Positions 33,119-38,320 of a stretch of 38,320 nucleotides of DNA are shown here, in pieces. Position 1 is the first letter of the stretch, and each line of letters starts with the position of its first letter. Origin of the DNA: CAYMKL01 sp964390805 (lineage in GTDB: Bacteria; Chloroflexota; Anaerolineae; VGOG01); the NCBI GenBank assembly GCA_964390805.1, contig CAYMKL010000067.1, positions 1 through 38,320 on the forward strand. The letters are read 5' to 3'. The notes beneath the pieces were generated by a model that was given only the letters and a program-made list of their open reading frames with translations, was not told the DNA's origin and did no database searches. A program made the translations under genes and the position numbers.

Positions 33119-33255
33119 GACAATGTTAACTTCGACGGAAGGTTGGTAGTAAGCCACGTAGCTAGCGGAGTGGCGTTTGCTTCACTAGCAATCTACCACT
33201 CCAACGGCACTCCGCTTCGCTGCGTGCCTTACTACGAACCAAAGTTAACATTGTC
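33119..33255. repeat. Large imperfect palindrome (MITE-like) between FakA-like gene and small ORF
   Basis: Outer arms GACAATGTTAACTT (33119-33132) and its exact complement (33242-33255); inner arms 33141-33175 and 33205-33240 pair along most of their length (GGTTGGTAGTAAGCCACG against GGTTCGTAGTAAGGCACG). The whole forms a 137-base hairpin. No transposase is encoded, so it may be a non-autonomous element or a strong mRNA structure. Confidence 0.85.
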
Positions 33256-33324
33256 CAAGTAGTATCACAACACATACGCCTGGTAGTGCTCCATGGGCTA
33301 TGGGAAGAAGAAGTAGAGTGAGCC

Positions 33325-33474
33325 ATGGGTGCAAAGACCAATATTCTCATTGACTGGGTTGACGTTCCGGAGACGCGCTGGATACGCTCGTATGTCTGCG
33401 CACCCATTTATGATCCTGAGGTGGTAGACGTCTGTCTGAAGCTCTTCGCCGAGGAAGGGTTTGAGCTTGAATAA
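33325..33474 (+). CDS. Small hypothetical protein (49 residues)
   Basis: The frame begins MGAKTNILIDWVDVPETRWI and ends LCLKLFAEEGFELE-like (residues 36-49: VCLKLFAEEGFELE). I recognise no family. The sequence has ordinary amino acid composition, a single Cys pair (Cys25, Cys37) and predicted mixed alpha/beta structure. It lies in line with its neighbours, 30 bases before the DegV gene. The ribosome binding site is weak (AGAGTGAG). It may be a real small protein co-transcribed with DegV; no evidence beyond the frame and spacing is available. Confidence 0.45.
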   Translation: MGAKTNILIDWVDVPETRWIRSYVCAPIYDPEVVDVCLKLFAEEGFELE

Positions 33475-33504
33475 CATCTAATTGACGGGCAAGGGGGGAT
33501 GAAT

Positions 33505-34371
33505 ATGGGAAAAGTGAAGATTGTTACGGACAGTACCGCATACCTGGAAGCGGGCATGGTCAAGAGATTGGGGATCACCGTACTCCCCCTCACGGTTCGT
33601 CTCGGCGACAAGACCTTCCAGGAGGGTGTGGACATCACGGCCGAGGAATTCTTCCAGAAGCTGGATCGTAGCTCCGTCATGCCTGTGGCCTTTTCTCCGT
33701 CGGTGGGGGATTTCCAGGCTGTCTACACTAAGCTGAGTAGAACCACGGACCAGATCATGTCCATTCACATCTCCAGCAAGCTGAGTAGGACTTGCAGCAG
33801 AGCTGTGGTAGCCTCTCAGTTCCTCCTGGGGCGTTGCCAGATCACTGTCGTTGACTCCCTCACCACCTCATTAGGTTTGGGGATACTGGCTACCGCCGCA
33901 GCCCAGGCTGCAGCCCAGGGGCAGTCTCTGGAAGAGATTGAGTTTCTTATACGCGGCATGATCCCGCGCATCTACATCGTCTTCCTGGCTGAAACCCTTG
34001 AATATCTCGAAAGAAAAGGGCGCATTGGCCAGGCCCAGGCCCTGCTGGGCGCTATGCTGAACATCAAGCCCTTCCTGGCTATTGAAGATGGTGAGATAAT
34101 CCCCCTGGAGAAGGTGCGCGACCGCGAGGGCGCCGTGGACAAGCTTTTCGAGTTCGTGGGCGAGTTCTCCCAGATCGAGCAGATGGCTATTTTGCAGAGC
34201 ACTCCTGAGCCTATCGAGGAGACCAAGATGTTGATCGAGCGCTTGGAGATGATCTTCCCCAAGATAAAACCGCCTATCCTGGTCTACGGTCCCGTATTGG
34301 CCTGCCACGTTGGGCCCAATGGCTTAGGAGTGATCGTTTATGAAGGACTCGAGGAGGGATTTTGGGGGTAG
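33505..34371 (+). CDS. DegV-family fatty-acid-binding protein (FakB-like)
   Basis: A 288-residue protein of the DegV (EDD) family, which binds a fatty acid and presents it to the FakA kinase. It shows KIVTDSTAYL near the N-terminus, PLTVRLGDKTFQEGVDI, the FSPSVGDFQAVY block, ISSKLSRT-type ligand loop and YLERKGRIGQAQALLGAMLNIKP. The ATG at 33505 lies 6 bases after GGGGGG; an ATG two codons earlier (33499) abuts it. A FakA-like gene lies upstream, so the two could work as one pathway. The lipid specificity cannot be read. Confidence 0.92.
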   Translation: MGKVKIVTDSTAYLEAGMVKRLGITVLPLTVRLGDKTFQEGVDITAEEFFQKLDRSSVMPVAFSPSVGDFQAVYTKLSRTTDQIMSIHISSKLSRTCSRAVVASQFLLGRCQITVVDSLTTSLGLGILATAAAQAAAQGQSLEEIEFLIRGMIPRIYIVFLAETLEYLERKGRIGQAQALLGAMLNIKPFLAIEDGEIIPLEKVRDREGAVDKLFEFVGEFSQIEQMAILQSTPEPIEETKMLIERLEMIFPKIKPPILVYGPVLACHVGPNGLGVIVYEGLEEGFWG

Positions 34372-34498
34372 GTTTGATAGACAGAGCGATGTGGCTCCCC
34401 AGGCTGTCCTACGCGATGCGTTTCTGGCAGCATGGGTTGAGATGGACTGCCTGAGCGGAATCATTTCTTGATATTGGCCGCAACCTCCTGGCCGGCGA

Positions 34499-34541
34499 GC
34501 GGCGGGCCGGGGTCTCTCCCTCTGGCCCGCCGCCTCCCTTT
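34499..34541 (+). terminator. GC-rich hairpin upstream of recG, possible terminator
   Basis: GCGGCGGGCC (34499-34508) pairs exactly with GGCCCGCCGC (34524-34533) around a 15-base pyrimidine-rich loop. TCCCTTTATC follows; the T-run is weak. It lies between the DegV stop and recG, so it may end the DegV transcript or attenuate into recG. Confidence 0.55.
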
Positions 34542-34570
34542 ATCACTCGTTACTCGTTAACGGAGGTTTC

Positions 34571-37009
34571 ATGACACCGGCTTTCGATAAACTAACCAAG
34601 ATATTGACGCTGGAACAGGAACAAGGATACCGCAACAGGGCGGTCATTGGCGGGTTGGAGAAGTTCGCCTCTTTTTGGCACGAGGAGGCTCGCCAAGAGA
34701 CCGAGGGTTTGGACAGCGCGCGCTCGGTGGAAGAGATCAGCGCCCTGCTCCAGAGCTATCCGACTCTGGAGGGCCGCAGGGCGCGGGAGAGGGTTGTAGC
34801 GGAGATACTAGCTAAATTGGAGCAAAAGCCGGGAAGGGTAGAGGAGCCGGCTAAAAAAGAAGAGGTGGTTGCACCAAAAGCACCCGAAAAAGAGGGACCG
34901 CCTCGCGAACGCCCAGGCCTGAACTCACCTGTCACTACCCTGGTCGGCATCGGCCCGAGCCACGCCAAGCGGTTTCAGAAGTTGGGGGTGGAGACCATCC
35001 GTGATCTTCTGTACCTTTTTCCCCATCGCTACAACGACTTTCGCCTCCTGAAGACCATCAACCAATTGGAGTACGGCGACGAGGTGACCATTATCGGGAC
35101 TGTCTGGCAAACTAAGGCCCGCGAGACGCGCAAGGGAGGCATCATCGTCACCAGCATCATCTCCGATGGCACGGGCACCATTCAAGCCACCTGGTTTAAC
35201 CAGCCCTACCTGGCCAGGCGTTTATCCGCTGGCAGTAAGATCGTCCTCAGCGGCAAAGTTGACGAATACCTGGGCCGCCTCGTCTTTCAATCGCCGGAGT
35301 GGGAGCCCCTGGAGCAAGAGCTGATCCACACCGCTCGCCTCGTGCCCGTCTATCCCCTCACTAAAGGGCTGAGCGCTCGCTGGCTGCGCCGCCTGATGAA
35401 AAAGACTGTGGACTATTGGTCCAAGCGCCTGCCCGACCATCTGCCCACTCAAGTGCGCGAGAGGACTGGTTTAGCAGACCTGGAGACGGCCATTGGCCAA
35501 ATCCACTTCCCTGAGAGCCAGGAGGGCTTTGAGCGAGCCCGGCGCCGCCTCAGCTTCGACGAGTTCTTCCTGATCCAGTTGGGAGTACAGCGCCAACGCC
35601 ATCTCTGGCGATCTGAGCCAGGCAGGCCGCTGACCATTGACGAAGAGTTGCTTAACTCCTTCCTTCAGTCTTTGCCTTTCACCCTGACCCGTGCTCAACA
35701 GCGCACGCTGCAAGAGATCGTCAGTGACCTGCGTCAGCCCCAGCCCATGAGCCGCCTCCTCCAGGGCGATGTCGGCTCGGGCAAGACAGTGGTAGCGGCA
35801 GCGGCCATGCTCTTGACCGTAGCCAACGGCTGTCAGGCCGTAATGATGGCCCCGACGGAGATACTGGCTGAGCAGCACTACAAAACCATCACTGAACTGT
35901 TAGCACATTCATCACTCGAAACCCGAAACTCGAAACCCGAAACTCGCTTGCTCATCGGTAGCTTAGCGCCGCTGGAGAAGAAGCAGATCCAGGAGCAGGC
36001 CGCTGCTGGAGATGCCGACATTCTCGTCGGTACCCATGCCCTGATCCAGGAGGGAGTGGAGTTTAAGCACCTGGGCCTGGCCATCATAGATGAGCAGCAT
36101 CGCTTTGGGGTGGGCCAGCGGGCGGCCTTGCGCCAGAAAGGGGTCACGGAAAGCGGCCCCTTCTCCGGCCCGGTGTGTCCCCACGTCCTGGTCATGAGCG
36201 CCACACCGATCCCTCGCACTTTGGCCCTGACCATCTTTGGAGATCTGGACATCTCGGTCATTGACGAACTACCCCCTGGTCGGCAGGAGATAAAGACCTA
36301 TTGGCTCATGCCGCGAGAGCGGGAGCGGGCATACAGTTTCCTGCGCAGTCAGATTGAAAAAGGCCATCAAGCTTTCATCATCTGCCCCTTGGTGGAGGAA
36401 TCGGAGAAGATCGAGGCCAAAGCTGCTGTGGAAGAGTATGAACGGCTTCAAAAGGTGATCTTCCCCGATCTGAAGCTGGGCCTTCTCCACGGTCGCATGA
36501 AGGGCGCGGAGAAAGAGGCGGTCATGGGGGCCTTCAAACGCGGCGAGCTGGACATCCTGGTTTCCACCTCGGTGGTAGAGGTGGGTATAGATGTACCCAA
36601 TGCCACGGTCATGCTGGTGGAAGGAGCCAACCGTTTCGGCCTGGCCCAGTTGCACCAGTTTCGCGGCCGGGTTGGGCGGAGCGAGCACCAATCCTACTGC
36701 TTGCTCCTCTCCGACTCCCTAACCCCACAAGCCCAGGAACGCCTGCGAGCCCTCGAGAGCACCCAGGACGGCTTTGCCCTGGCCGAGAAGGACCTGGAGT
36801 TGAGAGGCCCCGGCGAGTTCTTTGGCACTCGCCAGAGCGGTCTGCCCGACCTCAAGCTGGCAGGGCTTGGCGATGTGAAGATTTTGGAGCAGGCCCGCAC
36901 CGAGGCGCAGGCTCTTTTCAGGGAGGACCCGGACCTGGCGAAGCCTGAGCACCGGCTTCTGGCCCGCAGAGTGACGGAGTTTTGGAGAGGAGAGGGCGAT
37001 CTCAGTTAA
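34571..37009 (+). CDS. recG: ATP-dependent DNA helicase RecG
   Basis: RecG remodels stalled forks and Holliday junctions. In this 812-residue protein an N-terminal extension precedes the wedge OB domain (about 110-290); the helicase motifs are Walker A GDVGSGKT (399-406), DEQHRFGV (507 onward), MSATPIPRTLAL, and GRVGRSEHQSYC. The C-terminal TRG-like region is present (RGPGEFFGTRQSGLP). Residues 449-459 (LETRNSKPETR) interrupt the usual GLRVALLTGS-type segment; the DNA is a 14-base tandem repeat. This falls in a surface loop after motif Ia, so activity is plausibly kept. GGAGG precedes the ATG by 4 bases. The stop lies in a repeat shared with the coaD leader. Confidence 0.95.
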   Translation: MTPAFDKLTKILTLEQEQGYRNRAVIGGLEKFASFWHEEARQETEGLDSARSVEEISALLQSYPTLEGRRARERVVAEILAKLEQKPGRVEEPAKKEEVVAPKAPEKEGPPRERPGLNSPVTTLVGIGPSHAKRFQKLGVETIRDLLYLFPHRYNDFRLLKTINQLEYGDEVTIIGTVWQTKARETRKGGIIVTSIISDGTGTIQATWFNQPYLARRLSAGSKIVLSGKVDEYLGRLVFQSPEWEPLEQELIHTARLVPVYPLTKGLSARWLRRLMKKTVDYWSKRLPDHLPTQVRERTGLADLETAIGQIHFPESQEGFERARRRLSFDEFFLIQLGVQRQRHLWRSEPGRPLTIDEELLNSFLQSLPFTLTRAQQRTLQEIVSDLRQPQPMSRLLQGDVGSGKTVVAAAAMLLTVANGCQAVMMAPTEILAEQHYKTITELLAHSSLETRNSKPETRLLIGSLAPLEKKQIQEQAAAGDADILVGTHALIQEGVEFKHLGLAIIDEQHRFGVGQRAALRQKGVTESGPFSGPVCPHVLVMSATPIPRTLALTIFGDLDISVIDELPPGRQEIKTYWLMPRERERAYSFLRSQIEKGHQAFIICPLVEESEKIEAKAAVEEYERLQKVIFPDLKLGLLHGRMKGAEKEAVMGAFKRGELDILVSTSVVEVGIDVPNATVMLVEGANRFGLAQLHQFRGRVGRSEHQSYCLLLSDSLTPQAQERLRALESTQDGFALAEKDLELRGPGEFFGTRQSGLPDLKLAGLGDVKILEQARTEAQALFREDPDLAKPEHRLLARRVTEFWRGEGDLS
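35915..35945 (+). repeat. 14-bp tandem repeat inside recG
   Basis: CTCGAAACCCGAAA is repeated twice with a partial third copy (CTCG). Because 14 is not a multiple of 3, each copy reads in a different frame: LETRN, then SKPETR. It keeps recG open. Confidence 0.85.
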
Positions 37010-37068
37010 TGACCAAATCCCAATGACTAGTGACCAATGACCCAATAGCCAATTGGGGTTTGGTCATT
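37008..37068. repeat. Text-like repeat and hairpin between recG and coaD
   Basis: AATGACCAAATCCC (37008-37021, overlapping the recG stop) pairs with GGGGTTTGGTCATT (37055-37068), 13 of 14. Between and after them lie the words TGACCAATGACC and TTGGTCATTGG. It may work as a terminator-like structure; no T-run follows. Confidence 0.7.
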
Positions 37069-37101
37069 GGTTCATTCGTCATTGATTTGATGGAGATTTC
37101 T

Positions 37102-37629
37102 ATGACTATAGCCATCTATCCAGCTACCTTCGATCCCATCACCAATGGTCACATAGATATAGCGACGAGGGCGGCTGCTATCTTCGATAAACTGATCGCT
37201 GCGGTGTACGCTCGCCCTTTAAAGAGACTCCTCTTCTCCACCGAGGAGCGGCTGGCGATGACCCGCCAAGCTCTTGAGCGTCTCCCCAATGTCAGCATCG
37301 AAAGCTACGATTGTCTGACAGTGGATTTCGCCCGCCAAAAAGGGGCCCAGGTTGTGGTGCGTGGCCTGAGGGTGCTCTCCGATTTCGAATGGGAGTTTCA
37401 ACTGGCGCTGACCAACAGAAAGTTGGCCCCAGACATAGATACCGTCTGCTTGATGGCCAGCCAGGAATACTCCTTTCTAAGCTCCAGCGTGGTCAAGGAA
37501 GTAGCCATGGCCGGAGGCTGTATAGATAACATGGTATCCAGCCATGTCGCCTCTGCTCTCAAACGAAAGTTCGAGGGGCCGGGAGAAGAGGGGAGTGACA
37601 AAGTGCAGATCATCTCCTTGCGAGACTGA
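37102..37629 (+). CDS. coaD: Phosphopantetheine adenylyltransferase
   Basis: CoaD (PPAT) catalyses the penultimate step of coenzyme A synthesis, 4'-phosphopantetheine plus ATP to dephospho-CoA. The N-terminus MTIAIYPATFDPITNGHIDI carries the TNGH nucleotide-binding motif (Thr14-His17). The usual YPGSFDP is YPATFDP here, a mild variant. The ISSTxxR-type motif appears as FLSSSVVKEVA, with Lys where Arg is usual. The ATG at 37102, preceded by GGAG, gives 175 residues, slightly longer than average (about 160) because of a polar tail. It follows recG; rsmD, often between recG and coaD, is absent here. Confidence 0.94.
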   Translation: MTIAIYPATFDPITNGHIDIATRAAAIFDKLIAAVYARPLKRLLFSTEERLAMTRQALERLPNVSIESYDCLTVDFARQKGAQVVVRGLRVLSDFEWEFQLALTNRKLAPDIDTVCLMASQEYSFLSSSVVKEVAMAGGCIDNMVSSHVASALKRKFEGPGEEGSDKVQIISLRD

Positions 37630-37701
37630 AGCTATCTTGGTTGGATTCGTGATTCTGTCCAAAAGCTCCCGCCCAGCGGGAATTGCAAAGGGGGTATCAA
37701 A

Positions 37702-38184
37702 ATGGACATCCTTTATTTGATTGATGAGTTGGAATCGAGGCTTACCGAGGGCCGGCGGATTCCTCTCACCTCAAACGTCGTCGTTGATGAAGAGGAGTGC
37801 TTCGACATCATCAACGAGATGCGCTCGCGCATCCCGGAGGAGGTCAGGCAAGCAAAAAGGACCGAGCGGGAGAGGGAGCGGATCATCGCCCAGGCCCACG
37901 AGGAGGCGGAGCGTGTAGTGGCCTTAGCCAGAGAGCAGGCCCAAGCGGTGCTGGGCGAGGATGAGATCGTCAAAGAGGCCGAAACCCGGGGCCGAACTAT
38001 CATCGAGCGGGCTCAGCACGAGGCGAACAAAATCAAAACCGATGCCGACGACTACGTCATCGCAGTTCTGAGCTACCTGGAGTCCCAGTTGGGCAGCCTG
38101 CTGACCACTGTGCAAAATGGCATCAGCATCGTGCAAAAGGGCGGAGTAGGTCCAGAAGATGTGGGGGCAGGAGAAGAAGCCTGA
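37702..38184 (+). CDS. Coiled-coil protein of unknown function next to coaD
   Basis: A 160-residue protein beginning MDILYLIDELESRLTEGRRI. A long charged helix rich in Glu, Arg and Ala (about 45-125, e.g. QAHEEAERVVALAREQAQAV) suggests a coiled coil. The profile recalls DivIVA-like or FliH/ATP-synthase b-subunit-like stalks, but no catalytic motif is seen. No signal peptide or membrane helix is present. AAAGGGGG precedes the ATG at 37702. Proteins of this type are often found beside coaD in Chloroflexota, as far as I recall; function is unknown. Confidence 0.8.
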   Translation: MDILYLIDELESRLTEGRRIPLTSNVVVDEEECFDIINEMRSRIPEEVRQAKRTERERERIIAQAHEEAERVVALAREQAQAVLGEDEIVKEAETRGRTIIERAQHEANKIKTDADDYVIAVLSYLESQLGSLLTTVQNGISIVQKGGVGPEDVGAGEEA

Positions 38185-38192
38185 CCCGCTGC

Positions 38193-38220
38193 TTGACACA
38201 ATGGCTACTCTGGCTATAAT
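38193..38220 (+). promoter_or_regulatory. Strong sigma70-type promoter reading out of the window
   Basis: Consensus TTGACA (38193-38198), 16-base spacer, consensus TATAAT (38215-38220). It begins 9 bases after the stop of the coiled-coil gene and drives a gene beyond the window. A 100-base leader containing repeat words follows. Confidence 0.8.
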
Positions 38221-38249
38221 AATGATGTCCTGATCAAACGTCCGTGGCG

Positions 38250-38289
38250 TGAAGCGTGAAACGTGAGAACGGCCTGTTCACGCTTCGCG
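38250..38289. repeat. Second copy of the TGAAGCGTGAAACGTGAG repeat
   Basis: Identical over the first 18 bases to 27148-27165. TGAAGCGTGAA (38250-38260) can pair with TTCACGCTTC (38278-38287). It is located in the leader of the transcript from the 38193 promoter. Words resembling CCAATATCCAATATC follow up to the end of the window. Confidence 0.7.
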
Positions 38290-38320
38290 TACTTCAAACC
38301 AATATCCAATATCTAATACC

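Overview
The window looks like a chromosomal segment of a Chloroflexota bacterium (Anaerolineae-like). This is inferred from gene content and order (rpmB / Asp23 / FakA-like / DegV / recG / coaD, a YqeC-MocA pair, rlmN) and from many small palindromic and 'text-like' repeats that enter reading frames. No taxonomic marker such as rRNA is present, so the assignment is only moderately secure.

Layout. 0.2-2.5 kb: a membrane diguanylate cyclase (7TM-DISM, PAS, GGDEF) on the plus strand. 2.5-16.9 kb: a large minus-strand ABC operon read from right to left. One MacB/LolD-type ATPase is followed by five tandem paralogous FtsX-like permeases of about 790 residues, each an internal duplication, and then a lipoprotein HlyD-type adaptor with a long repeat-built coiled coil. 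17.2-19.2 kb: a divergent NarL-type response regulator and a GAF/HisKA_3 kinase that probably control the ABC operon. Good sigma70-like promoters face away from each other around a palindrome. 19.3-24.6 kb: an accessory stretch with an APH-fold kinase, an SH3-like lipoprotein, an SDR remnant, a metallophosphoesterase, a LysE-type exporter, a peptide methionine sulfoxide reductase (MsrA) and a UroD-family remnant. 24.6-27.1 kb: a flavin reductase-like protein and an S9 peptidase. 27.2-30.6 kb: an operon of yqeC, a MocA-HAD fusion and rlmN. 30.8-38.2 kb: housekeeping genes rpmB (minus strand), Asp23, FakA-like, a small ORF, DegV, recG, coaD and a coiled-coil protein, ending at a strong promoter that reads out of the window.

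Main discovery. The MsrA gene (23575-24381) is a single open frame interrupted only by one TGA, which sits exactly where the catalytic cysteine of the GCFWG motif belongs. A strong stem-loop with a GG-starting loop begins 11 nt after that TGA, as expected of a bacterial SECIS element. The best reading is a membrane-anchored selenocysteine MsrA with no cysteine anywhere in the protein. The nearby YqeC/MocA pair belongs to selenium-dependent molybdenum hydroxylase maturation, so selenium use fits the genome, although no selA/B/C/D lies in the window.

Second theme. Short palindromic or tandem repeats have entered genes in frame (permease 4, yqeC, recG) or form gene ends and linkers (MocA-HAD, Asp23/FakA, recG-coaD). 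In the MocA-HAD case the repeat appears to have created the fusion.
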